Shown piece by piece: positions 16,995 to 24,613 of a DNA stretch of 33,410 nt; position 1 is the first letter of the stretch; each line of letters opens with the position of its first letter. This DNA is from Propionibacteriaceae bacterium. Its GTDB lineage: Bacteria; Actinomycetota; Actinomycetes; Propionibacteriales; Propionibacteriaceae. The stretch covers positions 285 through 33,694 of the forward strand of contig JAUNUF010000020.1 of assembly GCA_030538315.1 (NCBI GenBank), read 5' to 3'. A program made the position numbers and the translations under genes. The notes beneath the pieces were generated by a model that saw only the letters and a program-made list of their open reading frames with translations, searched no databases and was not told where the DNA came from.

Positions 16995-17909
16995 CTACCC
17001 GACGATGACCTTGAGGCACTTGGGAACGCACTCGACCGTGGCGGGAACATCGCCCATCTCCTCGCCGTCGCCCATCAGGAAGAGGCCCTCACCATCCACC
17101 TCGACGGTGTGCGCACGCAGGCGCTCGACCACTGGGTTGGTCACGAACCCGCCCGTGTAGACGGTGGGCAGGAGGCGAAGCAGCTTGCCGCGGGAGGCTT
17201 CGTGGATGATGGTGATGTCCAGCAGGCCATCTGCCGGATCTGCATCCGGGGAGATCTGCATGCCGCCGCCAAAGACGCCGGTGTTGCAGATGGCCACCAT
17301 CATGGCGTTCAGTTCGCGCACCTCGCCGTCGATGGTGAGGCGGTAGCTGAGCGGCGAGAAGGCCGCCAGTTCACGCAGCGCGATCCACCCGTAGCTGAGC
17401 GCCCCGAAGCGCAGCCTGATGTCGTTGGTGGCGCGGTTGACCCGTGCGTCGTAGCCGCTGGAGACCACGGCCCCCACGTACCGGGGATCAGCCCCGTTGG
17501 TGAGCCGGCTGAGGTCCATGACGCGGGTGGTGCCGGTGACGATGGCCTCCACCGATTCGTGGATCGACCGGGGGATGCCGGCGCCCCGAGCGAAATCGTT
17601 GCCGGTGCCGGCGGGGATCACGGCCAGCGTGGCATCCGTATCTGCGCAGGCGTTGAGGCCCAGGTGGGCCATGCCGTCGCCGCCCATGACCACCACCACG
17701 TCGCCCGGGCGCGCCTGCAGCGCGAGCGAGCGGGTGAGATCCCGGGCCTGTTCGTAGGAGGTGGAGGTGACGATGTGCAGCTCCGCCCCAGCCAGACCCT
17801 CGCGGAGCCGCTTGGCGACCTTCGGCAGCACTCGGCCAGCGCGGCCTCCGCCCGAGCGTTCGTTGCACACGACGCTGACCAGGCGCCGCTTGGCAACCTC
17901 AGAGCTCAC
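16995..17909 (-). CDS. Diacylglycerol/lipid kinase family protein (DagK/YegS type)
   Basis: 304 aa. The nucleotide-binding motif GGDGM is at residues 76-80 (the family usually has GGDGT) and GTGNDFAR at 101-108. The C-terminal beta-sandwich has GVFGGGMQISPDADPADGLLD, the metal-binding segment of YegS and DgkB. These enzymes phosphorylate diacylglycerol or related lipids at the inner face of the membrane. GTG at 17909 overlaps the tatC stop in a GTGA tetranucleotide, so translation is coupled. The exact lipid substrate is not visible from the sequence. Confidence 0.92.
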   Translation of the reverse strand: MSSEVAKRRLVSVVCNERSGGGRAGRVLPKVAKRLREGLAGAELHIVTSTSYEQARDLTRSLALQARPGDVVVVMGGDGMAHLGLNACADTDATLAVIPAGTGNDFARGAGIPRSIHESVEAIVTGTTRVMDLSRLTNGADPRYVGAVVSSGYDARVNRATNDIRLRFGALSYGWIALRELAAFSPLSYRLTIDGEVRELNAMMVAICNTGVFGGGMQISPDADPADGLLDITIIHEASRGKLLRLLPTVYTGGFVTNPVVERLRAHTVEVDGEGLFLMGDGEEMGDVPATVECVPKCLKVIVG

Positions 17910-18772
17910 TTACCGTCTTCCAGATCGACGGCGAACTCAGCGACCGTCTCCTCCGAGATGCCGCGGCGCTTGTCCGCCACGCGGCAGATGAACTCGGCGA
18001 TCATGAACATGCCGGAGACCGGAACGGCCAAGGCCAGCATGGAGAACGGATCCGTGGTGGGAGTGGCGACGGCGGCCAGCACGACGGAACCGAAGATGAC
18101 GCCCTTGCGCCACCGCTTCAGCTGGTAACCGCGCACGAGGCCGAACTGATTGAGGGCGACGACGACCACCGGGAGGAGGAAGCTCAGGCCGAAGACCAGG
18201 ATGATCTGGATCTCCATCTTGAGGAACTCCGCCATGTCCTGCATGTTGGTGATGCCCATCTCCGACGGAGTGAAGCTCAACAGCACCTCGATGCCCTTGG
18301 GCCACACGTAGTAGCCCAGCGCGCATCCGATCAGGAACAGGGGGGTGGCGGCGCCCATGAACGCCAGGGCGTACTTCTTCTCCTTGGCCAGCAGACCGGG
18401 CGCGATGAACGCCCACAGCTGGTAGACCCACACCGGGGTGGCCATCAGGATGCCCGCCACGACGCAGAGCACGACGGCGAACGTGAACGAGCTGGTCACG
18501 CCGTTGTTGACCACCATGAGGTTGGAATCCCGGGTGGCCTCGAGGACGGCTCTGGCCCGGTTCCATGGGGCCATCACGATGTCCACCAGGTTGCGGTAGA
18601 TGAAGATCGAGCCCAGGGCGCCCAGAATGACGGCGAACGCCGAGATGGTCACCCGGTAGCGCAACTCGCGCAGGTGATCCCAGATCGACATCGTCCCGCC
18701 GGGGCCACCCTTGGGTGGCCGCAGCCAGGCGAACCGGCCTTCCTTGGCCGGCTCAGTGGTTGCGGCCGTCAT
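17906..18772 (-). CDS. tatC: Twin-arginine translocase subunit TatC
   Basis: 288 aa with six membrane segments. The N-terminal part MSIWDHLRELRYRVTISAF carries the conserved HLxELR motif that contacts the twin-arginine signal; VWVYQLWAFIAPGLLAKEKKYA and FLLPVVVVALNQFGLV are also typical. It is the receptor of the Tat pathway, which exports folded proteins. ATG at 18772 is two bases after the tatA stop. A tail of about 25 residues before the HLRELR motif (PPKGGPGGTMS) is slightly longer than in many homologues. Confidence 0.96.
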   Translation of the reverse strand: MTAATTEPAKEGRFAWLRPPKGGPGGTMSIWDHLRELRYRVTISAFAVILGALGSIFIYRNLVDIVMAPWNRARAVLEATRDSNLMVVNNGVTSSFTFAVVLCVVAGILMATPVWVYQLWAFIAPGLLAKEKKYALAFMGAATPLFLIGCALGYYVWPKGIEVLLSFTPSEMGITNMQDMAEFLKMEIQIILVFGLSFLLPVVVVALNQFGLVRGYQLKRWRKGVIFGSVVLAAVATPTTDPFSMLALAVPVSGMFMIAEFICRVADKRRGISEETVAEFAVDLEDGK

Positions 18773-18774
18773 GA

Positions 18775-19017
18775 TCAGCCTTCGTAGGGCTTCCGGTCAC
18801 GGGGGTCGATCTCGGGCTGCACGATCTCAGCGTCGACGACCTCGTCGTGGCGAGTGGCGCCGTCGCCCTCGACGCCCTTGACCTCTTCCTTGAACTCACG
18901 AATCGAGCGGCCCATGCCCTTACCGATACCGGCCAGGCGCGAGCCACCGAACAGCAGGAGGGCGACAACGAGCACGATGGCCCATTCCCAGCCGCCCAAG
19001 AAAAGCAAAGTAGGCAT
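18775..19017 (-). CDS. tatA: Twin-arginine translocase subunit TatA
   Basis: 80 aa. A short N-terminal membrane helix (about residues 8-23, WEWAIVLVVALLLF), the FG hinge at 23-24, an amphipathic helix (SRLAGIGKGMGRSIREFKEEV) and an acidic, disordered tail. The usual Pro after the hinge is Ala (RLAG), a variant also found in other TatA proteins. TatA oligomers form the export pore or membrane-thinning patch. ATG at 19017 has GGAAAGG upstream. The tatA-tatC pair probably has its own promoter just upstream. Confidence 0.94.
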   Translation of the reverse strand: MPTLLFLGGWEWAIVLVVALLLFGGSRLAGIGKGMGRSIREFKEEVKGVEGDGATRHDEVVDAEIVQPEIDPRDRKPYEG

Positions 19018-19063
19018 TGGTCCCTTTCCTAAGGTGACGGTTCGCCACCCTTTTCATTTCGCC

Positions 19064-19069
19064 AGTCTA
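19064..19069 (-). promoter_or_regulatory. Candidate -10 box for tatA-tatC
   Basis: TAGACT on the minus strand; it includes the TAG stop codon of the 61-aa gene. Transcription would start near 19057, giving a leader of about 40 nt with GGAAAGG before the tatA ATG. No clear -35 element is seen. Confidence 0.4.
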
Positions 19070-19252
19070 GTCGCGGTGACCAGAAGACAGTTCAAGCTGC
19101 CCCACCAGAGTGCGCAATTCGTCGCTCCGTTGGTTCAACATCCTGATCTCGGCTTTCACGTCCGCCACCTTGTGGGCGAGCGACACGGCGAACACCGCCA
19201 GCGCCACGCACCCAGCGAGGGCGAGTGAGAGCAGAACGATGACCCAGATCAC
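19067..19252 (-). CDS. Small membrane-anchored coiled-coil protein, unknown function
   Basis: 61 aa. A membrane helix (about residues 3-26) is followed by a heptad-like helix, KVADVKAEIRMLNQRSDELRTLVGQLE, ending in a charged tail. Translation would start at GTG 19252, 11 bases after the pafC stop, in the same orientation as its neighbours. Topology resembles septation or cell-envelope helper proteins, but I recognise no family. The clean membrane-helix/coiled-coil pattern and snug spacing support a real gene; the GTG start and small size leave some doubt. Confidence 0.6.
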   Translation of the reverse strand: MIWVIVLLSLALAGCVALAVFAVSLAHKVADVKAEIRMLNQRSDELRTLVGQLELSSGHRD

Positions 19253-19263
19253 GGGACGAAATG

Positions 19264-20196
19264 CTACCCGAAGGACTCGGGATATCCCGCCAGGGCCGCG
19301 GTCGCCTTCTCGCGGGCCGCCTCGGCCACCCGCTGGTCGGAGACGTCCAGCACGGCCTCACCCAATCTGAGGATCAGCGAGACTGCCCAATCGTGCGAGG
19401 CAATGGGGAACGTCACCGCCAACCGGTCCCCCAGATCCTCCACCGAGGTGGTTGGGTAGTACTCAGCAATCCACCGGGCAGCGGGCGTGACGGTGAGTGT
19501 GAGCCTGTCCGGCACGTCGTCGAACCAGCCATCCGGTGGCGAACCGTGATCTGCCACCGGGTCGTCAAGCGCCTCGACGGCGGACAGCCTGTCCAGGCGG
19601 AAACTGCGCCAGGCTTCGCGAGGGCGGCTCCACGCGTCGAGATAGGTGAAGCCATCCACCAGGTTGAGCCGGAATGGTTCCACCACTGCTGTGGAGGTGC
19701 CGCTGCGCCCGGGTGTGCGGTAGGTGATGCGCACGGCCCGGCCCGCATCGATCGCTTCGCTGAGCGCCGCCCGCTGCTGCGGGTCTGTGGGCACCACGTT
19801 GACCCTGAGGTGCGGATCCGCTTGCCCGACGGCAGCTTCCAGCTTCTGGAGCGCGCTTGCGGCAGCCGCCGAGGAGCCGGCCACGTCGACGACGAGGCGC
19901 ATCGCCGCCAGCAGGCTGGCGGCCTCCGCAGGGCGCAACCGGAGCGGCCGGGCAAGCACATCTGCGTTGCGGAAGTCGATGTGCCCCTCTTCCCGGACCA
20001 CCTCGAGGTCGACGTCGAACAGGTCGTCGAAGTAGCCGCCGGGCAGCCCGCAGAATTGCAGCACCTGGAGGTCCTTGATGATCTGGGCCGGCGTCACGCC
20101 GAACTCCTCGGCCACCGTGGTCACCTCGACGCCGGGCCGGGCGGACAGATAGGGCACCAGCCGCAGAAGGCGTGCCAGCTGTTCATCAGATCTCAT
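19264..20196 (-). CDS. pafC: WYL-domain transcriptional regulator PafC
   Basis: 310 aa. An N-terminal winged helix (RLLRLVPYLSARPGVEVTTVAEEFGVTPAQIIKDL) is followed by a WYL domain (about residues 140-240: AVRITYRTPGRSG, VVEPFRLNLVDGFTYLDAWSRPREAWRSFRLDRL) and a WCX-type C-terminal domain. In mycobacteria PafB and PafC form a heterodimer that activates DNA-damage genes independently of LexA/RecA. ATG at 20196 overlaps the pafB stop as ATGA. Confidence 0.93.
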   Translation of the reverse strand: MRSDEQLARLLRLVPYLSARPGVEVTTVAEEFGVTPAQIIKDLQVLQFCGLPGGYFDDLFDVDLEVVREEGHIDFRNADVLARPLRLRPAEAASLLAAMRLVVDVAGSSAAAASALQKLEAAVGQADPHLRVNVVPTDPQQRAALSEAIDAGRAVRITYRTPGRSGTSTAVVEPFRLNLVDGFTYLDAWSRPREAWRSFRLDRLSAVEALDDPVADHGSPPDGWFDDVPDRLTLTVTPAARWIAEYYPTTSVEDLGDRLAVTFPIASHDWAVSLILRLGEAVLDVSDQRVAEAAREKATAALAGYPESFG

Positions 20197-21125
20197 GCCG
20201 CCGCCGCCTTCAGGCGCGCGATGAGCTCGGCGCGCAACTCGGGTGGGTCGAGGAGGATCATGTCCGGCCCCGCCGCCGCCACCTCGCCCACGATGGCTGC
20301 GTCTGTGGGGAGGCTGATCCTGTACGCCGTGAAACCCTCCGGCAGCCCTTGCCATTCGAGCGATTCAGGCGCCGGGAAATCGTGCGCGAAGCCTTCCCGA
20401 ATGGCCACGACGGCGGCGCTGGCATCTGCGGGGCCGAGCCGCTTGGCGCGTTCCCCGGCATCCTCAGGCACCTCATAGGCGCCGGGCCTCCCAACCAGCT
20501 GGGCAGGTGCGGTGAAGCGGGCCAGCTTGAAGAAGCGATCGTCGGAGCGGTCCGGGTCATAGCCGAACACGTACCAATGACCGCGGCGCTGCAGCATCTG
20601 CCAGGCGTGAAGGCGCCGCGGCTGGTGCGAGTAGCCGAAGTGGAGCTCCGTGCGGGTGAAGATCGCGTCATAGATGACGTCAAAGTTGGGTTCGGAGACC
20701 GAGAGCACTGGCCGCACCTTGGGCACCAGGCTGAGGTCTGGCGCTGCGCCCCCGGCCCGCAAGGCCTCGAAGGCCTGCGCGGTGTGATCCGCCGCCACCG
20801 TGTCTTGCCACACCTGACCGGCGAGGCCCAGCGCGGAGAGCTCCTCCGCGGTGAACGTCAAGAGCGGAAGCTCGAACTCGGCCCGGTTGATCCGGTAGCC
20901 CTCCTCGTCTTCGAAGAAGGCGTCATTGGAGCCGGTTTCGATCACCACGCCAATGCTGCGCAGATCCTCCTTGTCGCGCTCGAACTGGCGCTCGAAAGCG
21001 GCATCACTCTTCGAGCTCCGATACCCCTCCACGATGCCGCGGAGTTCCTGTTTGGTCAGGAATCGACGCGTGCTCAGTAGGGCGATGAGCAGATTCACCA
21101 GCCGCTCAGACTTCCTCGCTGACAT
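20193..21125 (-). CDS. pafB: WYL-domain transcriptional regulator PafB
   Basis: 310 aa. The N-terminal winged helix is SERLVNLLIALLSTRRFLTKQELRGIVEGYRSS; then a linker, the WYL domain (TELHFGYSHQPRRLHAWQMLQRRGHWYVFGYDPDRSDDRFFKLARF) and a C-terminal WCX domain. It is the partner of PafC in the LexA-independent DNA-damage response known from mycobacteria. ATG at 21125 has TAGCCT exactly seven bases upstream and no Shine-Dalgarno, which suggests a leaderless message. It is divergent from gluQRS with only 33 bases between the starts, and it opens the long run down to helY. No proteasome accessory gene (pafA) is in the window. Confidence 0.94.
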   Translation of the reverse strand: MSARKSERLVNLLIALLSTRRFLTKQELRGIVEGYRSSKSDAAFERQFERDKEDLRSIGVVIETGSNDAFFEDEEGYRINRAEFELPLLTFTAEELSALGLAGQVWQDTVAADHTAQAFEALRAGGAAPDLSLVPKVRPVLSVSEPNFDVIYDAIFTRTELHFGYSHQPRRLHAWQMLQRRGHWYVFGYDPDRSDDRFFKLARFTAPAQLVGRPGAYEVPEDAGERAKRLGPADASAAVVAIREGFAHDFPAPESLEWQGLPEGFTAYRISLPTDAAIVGEVAAAGPDMILLDPPELRAELIARLKAAAA

Positions 21126-21132
21126 GCGAGTC

Positions 21133-21138
21133 AGGCTA
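21133..21138 (-). promoter_or_regulatory. -10 box of a leaderless pafB transcript
   Basis: TAGCCT on the minus strand followed by 7 nt and the pafB ATG (21125). It sits in the 33-bp divergent gap with gluQRS; no separate -10 box for gluQRS is clear. Confidence 0.5.
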
Positions 21139-21158
21139 CCGGCTGCACAAGAGGCATC

Positions 21159-22055
21159 ATGGTTGCCATGCCCTACGTCGACCGATACGCGCCAAGCCCC
21201 ACCTCGGATCTACACCTCGGCAACTTGCGCACCGCACTCGCGGGCTGGCTGTTGGCGCGGGCATCCGGCGGGCGGTGGCTGATGCGGGTGGAGGATCTCG
21301 ACGCCGACCGCGTGCGCGCGGCCGACGGCGTGGAGGCGCGCAACCTGGCCGATCTGGCCGCGCTGGGCCTGCACTGGGACGGCGAGGTGGTGCGGCAATC
21401 CGAACGCCTCAACCTGTACCGGGATGCCGTGGCGAGCCTGCCCACCTATGAGTGCTTCTGCACCCGCCGCGAGATCGCGGAAGCCGCCTCTGCGCCGCAC
21501 GACGGCTACCGTGCCTACCCGGGCACCTGCCGCGCCCTGACGGCCGCTGAACGCGCTGAGAAGCGCGCCTCCCGTCCCCCCGCGATCCGGGTGGATTCAG
21601 GCGGCGCCACCTTCGCCGTCGACGATGTACACGCGGGTCGGACGGAAGCCCTCGTCGATGATTTCGTGCTGGTCCGCGGTGACGGCGCATTTGCCTACAA
21701 CCTTGCCGTGGTGGTCGACGACATCGCGATGGGCGTGACGCACATCACCCGTGGCGCGGACCTCCTCAGTTCGGCTCCCCGGCAGGCCTGGCTCACGCGG
21801 CAACTGGGCGGCATGCCCGCCACCTACGCGCACATCGGGCTGGTGGTCAACGAGCAGGGCCAGCGCCTCGCCAAGCGCGACGGGGCGGTCACCCTGCGAG
21901 ATCTCCCCCACCTGGCGCCCGCTGATGTGGTGGCGCAGCTCAGCGAGTCGCTGGGCCTGGGGCCGTGCCGCACAACGGAAGAAGCGCTGGCCGCCATGCC
22001 TGGCGATCAGCGCTTCTTCTCCCGTGCCGTCTGGCACGACGGCGCGCTGAGCTAG
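21159..22055 (+). CDS. gluQRS: Glutamyl-queuosine tRNA(Asp) synthetase
   Basis: 298 aa, a truncated glutamyl-tRNA synthetase without the anticodon-binding domain. Signature HLGN (class I HIGH motif) at residues 19-22 and the KMSKS-like RLAKRDGA near residue 230. The zinc site C99-x-C101 ... Y120-x3-C124 (ECFCTRRE, YPGTC) matches the CxC/YxxxC ligands known for E. coli GluQ-RS. It attaches glutamate to queuosine in tRNA(Asp). ATG at 21159 has AGAGG only four bases upstream; ATG at 21168 is equally possible. Its stop TAG shares the palindrome CTAG with the stop of the opposite FKBP gene. Confidence 0.94.
   Translation: MVAMPYVDRYAPSPTSDLHLGNLRTALAGWLLARASGGRWLMRVEDLDADRVRAADGVEARNLADLAALGLHWDGEVVRQSERLNLYRDAVASLPTYECFCTRREIAEAASAPHDGYRAYPGTCRALTAAERAEKRASRPPAIRVDSGGATFAVDDVHAGRTEALVDDFVLVRGDGAFAYNLAVVVDDIAMGVTHITRGADLLSSAPRQAWLTRQLGGMPATYAHIGLVVNEQGQRLAKRDGAVTLRDLPHLAPADVVAQLSESLGLGPCRTTEEALAAMPGDQRFFSRAVWHDGALS
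21978..22019. terminator. Large hairpin inside the 3' end of gluQRS
   Basis: GAAGAAGCGCTG (21978-21989) and CAGCGCTTCTTC (22008-22019) are perfectly complementary over 12 bases. Inside them CGCCA (21992-21996) pairs with TGGCG (22001-22005) around a 4-nt loop. It lies 36 bases before two convergent stop codons and could act as a terminator for the minus-strand FKBP gene or for gluQRS. The U-tract is weak on both strands, so the role is tentative. Confidence 0.5.
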
Positions 22056-23092
22056 TTCTGCACGTTGAGGATGTCGATGACGTAGACCAGCGTCTGGCCT
22101 GCCTCGAGCGGCGGCTGGGCGTTGGGCAGCCCATCAGGGAAGGCCAGCGCCGGCGGCACGACGAGCAGCACGCGTGAGCCAGCGGTTTGGCCAACGAGGC
22201 CCTGCTTCCAGCCCTCGATGAGGGAGGACAGCTTGCCGGCCTGCGGGGACCACGCGTCCTGCCAGAGGGCGCCATCGGCGTAGTTGAAGGCCCGGTACTG
22301 GACCTCGATGTTGCTCTCGGCCGTGACGGCCGCGCCGGGGCCCTTGATGATGGGCTGGGCGCGCAGCTCGGTGGGCGCGGCCACTCCGGCCGGGATCGTG
22401 ATGGTGGGCTTGCCATCCGTGAGGGCAACGGTGGGCATGCCCTCTGCAGGGGCAACCTCTTCGCCCACGGCCTCAGAGAAGTTCGCGGAGATGATGTCGA
22501 CGAGGAACAGCAGCGAGGTGCCGGGCTCGATGCCGGCGTTGGGGTTGCCGTCGCCGTAGCCATCGTCGGGAACCATGCCGATGAGCACGCGCGAGCCCAC
22601 CTTCTGGCCGGAGAGGCCCTTCTGGAAGCCGGGGACGACCTGCTCCAGCGAGAACGTCGCCGGGGCACCGCGCTCGAAGGAGTTGTCGAAGGTGTCACCG
22701 GTGGTGCCGTTGACGCCCATGTAATTGATGGTGACCACCGACGTGTCGGTGAGCGTCTGGGGGCTGGTGCCCTCCTTGATGACCTGGGTCTGGGTCTTGT
22801 CGATGCCCCACGGCGTTTCGAACTTGAGCTCAGGGATGTCGCCGTCGACGACCTCAACGCCGCTCAGATCCGAGGCCACCTTGATCTCCGGAGCGGGGCT
22901 CTCCTCCGGCGCTGCGGTCTCCGTCGCCGTAGCCTCCGCAGACGGCGAGGCGGGTGCGCTCGTCGAAGGTGTCTGGGTGGGATCCACCTCCGAGGTGGTG
23001 GCGGGGTCAGTCCCGCAGGCCGAGAGGGCGAGCAGCGACACCAAGCCGGCCGAAGCCAGCACGCGACGCAGGGTCATCGAGGAGAAAGTCAC
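22052..23092 (-). CDS. Lipoprotein with two FKBP-type peptidyl-prolyl isomerase domains
   Basis: About 346 aa. A lipoprotein signal (MTLRRVLASAGLVSLLALSAC, lipobox LSAC) is followed by a Ser/Thr/Pro/Glu-rich linker. The first FKBP domain is complete: VVTINYMGVNGTTGDTFDNSF, then PGFQKGLSGQKVGSRVLIGMVPDDGYGD. The second is more diverged (YRAFNYADGALWQDAW ... GWKQGLVGQTAGSRVLLVVPPALAF). It should catalyse proline isomerisation in proteins outside the membrane. Two starts compete: GTG at 23092, exactly six bases after TACCAT (leaderless layout), and ATG at 23077, which gives the signal peptide directly; neither has a Shine-Dalgarno. Confidence 0.92.
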   Translation of the reverse strand: MTFSSMTLRRVLASAGLVSLLALSACGTDPATTSEVDPTQTPSTSAPASPSAEATATETAAPEESPAPEIKVASDLSGVEVVDGDIPELKFETPWGIDKTQTQVIKEGTSPQTLTDTSVVTINYMGVNGTTGDTFDNSFERGAPATFSLEQVVPGFQKGLSGQKVGSRVLIGMVPDDGYGDGNPNAGIEPGTSLLFLVDIISANFSEAVGEEVAPAEGMPTVALTDGKPTITIPAGVAAPTELRAQPIIKGPGAAVTAESNIEVQYRAFNYADGALWQDAWSPQAGKLSSLIEGWKQGLVGQTAGSRVLLVVPPALAFPDGLPNAQPPLEAGQTLVYVIDILNVQN

Positions 23093-23098
23093 GAAGCG

Positions 23099-23104
23099 AT
23101 GGTA
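23099..23104 (-). promoter_or_regulatory. -10 box for the FKBP lipoprotein gene
   Basis: TACCAT on the minus strand, then CGCTTC and GTG (23092). The twelve bases ATCGCTTCGTGA also occur at the DUF1648 gene start (31879-31868), again just after a -10 box. Confidence 0.5.
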
Positions 23105-23149
23105 TCTGACCATCACAAGACGGCCGAACCCACGTGCTCCGAGCCCGCG

Positions 23150-23155
23150 TAACCT
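23150..23155 (+). promoter_or_regulatory. -10 box of a leaderless AEC transporter transcript
   Basis: TAACCT followed by 7 nt and ATG 23163; no Shine-Dalgarno. Confidence 0.5.
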
Positions 23156-23162
23156 ATGGCAC

Positions 23163-24074
23163 ATGTGGGCGGCACTCGAGGGCTTCACCACCATCGGCAT
23201 CGTGGTGGCGGTGGGATACCTGCTCGCCCGCACGCGCGTCGTCGGGCCCTCGGCGCAGAAGGCGCTGGGAGACGTGGCGTTCTACGTGGGCCAGCCTGCG
23301 CTCGTTCTGGTGGCCGTGGCTGGAGCCGAGCTGGATCTGCTGGTGGGCTGGCACGTGGTCGCGTTTGGTGCTGCCTGCCTCGCGACCGGCCTGGCGTTCG
23401 CCGTCGCGATGGTCCGGCGGTGGGGCGCCTCGCGCGCAGAGGCCGCGCTGGGGTATCTGTCCACCAGCTATGTCAACGCCGGCAACCTCGGCATGCCGAT
23501 CGCCGCCTACGTGCTGGGCGACGCGGCGTGGGCAGCGCCAGCAATGTTGATTCAGGTGCTGCTCATCCAGCCCTCGGCCGTGGCTGTCTTGGAGTCCAGC
23601 CCCGCAGGCAGCGGGCGCTCAGTGGTGCGCAGCTTCGCCACGCACCCCCTCGTGTGGGGCGCAGCCGTTGGTTTGGCCCTGAACCTGAGCCGCTGGCAGC
23701 CACCGTCGGTGTTGTGGTCCCCCACGGTGCTGCTCTCCGAACTTGGCATCCCCGCCATGCTGATCGCGTTTGGACTGTCGCTGCACTCCAATCCGTTGCC
23801 ACGCCTGGACAAGTTGCCCCGCCTCACGCTGGCAGCCATCACCACCAAATCGTTCATCGTGCCGGGCGTGGCGCTGGGCCTTGCGCTCCTGCTGGGGCTT
23901 GAGGGCACTCCGTTGCGCGCCGCAGTCGTGCTCGCGGCCCTCCCCACCGCCCAGGTGGTGTTCGTGCATGCGCTGAGGTATCGCACCGCGCTTCCGGTGG
24001 TGCAGGCCACCACACTCTGGACGACGCTGCTCAGCGTTCCCGTGATCGTCACGGCGGGGGCTTTTCTGAGTTGA
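23163..24074 (+). CDS. AEC-family transporter (auxin efflux carrier-like permease)
   Basis: 303 aa with about ten membrane segments in two similar halves. The STSYVNAGNLGMPIAAYVLGD segment carries the conserved N-x-G-N-x-G-x-P motif at the crossover of the first half, and the C-terminal half has the paired VVLAALPTAQVVFVHALRY. Bacterial members carry malonate, malate or other small organic anions, and the substrate is not predictable here. ATG at 23163 is chosen because TAACCT stands seven bases upstream; in-frame sequence further upstream is the antisense of the FKBP gene. The gene is divergent from the FKBP lipoprotein. Confidence 0.92.
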   Translation: MWAALEGFTTIGIVVAVGYLLARTRVVGPSAQKALGDVAFYVGQPALVLVAVAGAELDLLVGWHVVAFGAACLATGLAFAVAMVRRWGASRAEAALGYLSTSYVNAGNLGMPIAAYVLGDAAWAAPAMLIQVLLIQPSAVAVLESSPAGSGRSVVRSFATHPLVWGAAVGLALNLSRWQPPSVLWSPTVLLSELGIPAMLIAFGLSLHSNPLPRLDKLPRLTLAAITTKSFIVPGVALGLALLLGLEGTPLRAAVVLAALPTAQVVFVHALRYRTALPVVQATTLWTTLLSVPVIVTAGAFLS

Positions 24075-24126
24075 CGGGTACACTGACCCCCAGTTCACCC
24101 CCTTCAGAGCAGTTTTCAGGAGCGCC

Positions 24127-24609
24127 GTGTTCGATCCCACCTCTTGGGACGCCCCCTTCGCGGTCGTCGTCGCGACGCTCTTCGTCATCGTGATGCTGCG
24201 CGGCAACGCCACCTACCTGCTCGGGCGTGGGATCGCCGCCGGTGCCCGTCGCACCCGCGCGGCCAAGCTGATGGAATCCAAGCACTACGCCACCGGCGCC
24301 AAGTGGCTCAACCGCTGGGGCGCACCGGCCGTGGCGTTCTGCTTCCTCACCGTGGGCTTGCAAACCATGGTCCTGCTGGCCGCTGGCATCACGCGGATGC
24401 CTCTTCGTCGCTACCTCCCCGCCGTGATCATCGGCTGCATCATGTGGGCCTTCCTCTACGGCACCGTGGGCATGATCGGGTTCAAGGCCATCGGTCTGCT
24501 GTGGGCACAGTCGCCTTGGCTCGTCCTCGCTCTGGCGCTGCTTGCTGCGGGCCTCATCTTCTGGATGGTCCGCAGACGTGACGAGGCAGTGCCCACCGCG
24601 TCACACTGA
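24127..24609 (+). CDS. Small DedA/VTT-like membrane protein
   Basis: 160 aa with about four membrane segments. The pattern LGRGIAAGARRTRAAKLM ... WLNRWGAPAVAFCFLTVGLQTMVLLAAGITRMPLRRYLPAVIIGCIMWAFLYGTVG resembles the core of DedA/VTT proteins (helix, loop, AGxxxM, G-x-x-x-W). However, the Arg and Pro that family members usually show after the first half (FxxRxxPxxR) are replaced by FLTVGLQTM. A distant or specialised member is likely; the function is unknown. GTG at 24127 has CAGGAG a few bases upstream, and TACACT (24079-24084) is a candidate -10 box. corA follows five bases downstream, so the two are probably co-transcribed. Confidence 0.8.
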   Translation: MFDPTSWDAPFAVVVATLFVIVMLRGNATYLLGRGIAAGARRTRAAKLMESKHYATGAKWLNRWGAPAVAFCFLTVGLQTMVLLAAGITRMPLRRYLPAVIIGCIMWAFLYGTVGMIGFKAIGLLWAQSPWLVLALALLAAGLIFWMVRRRDEAVPTASH

Positions 24610-24613
24610 TCCC

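Noticed and set aside
15193-18128. Long plus-strand frames opposite helY, the lipid kinase and tatC
   Set aside because: Antisense of recognised proteins, same compositional artefact.
18775-19017. TatA without the conserved Pro after the FG hinge
   Set aside because: RLAG in this position is found in other functional TatA proteins, so it is not evidence of a defect.
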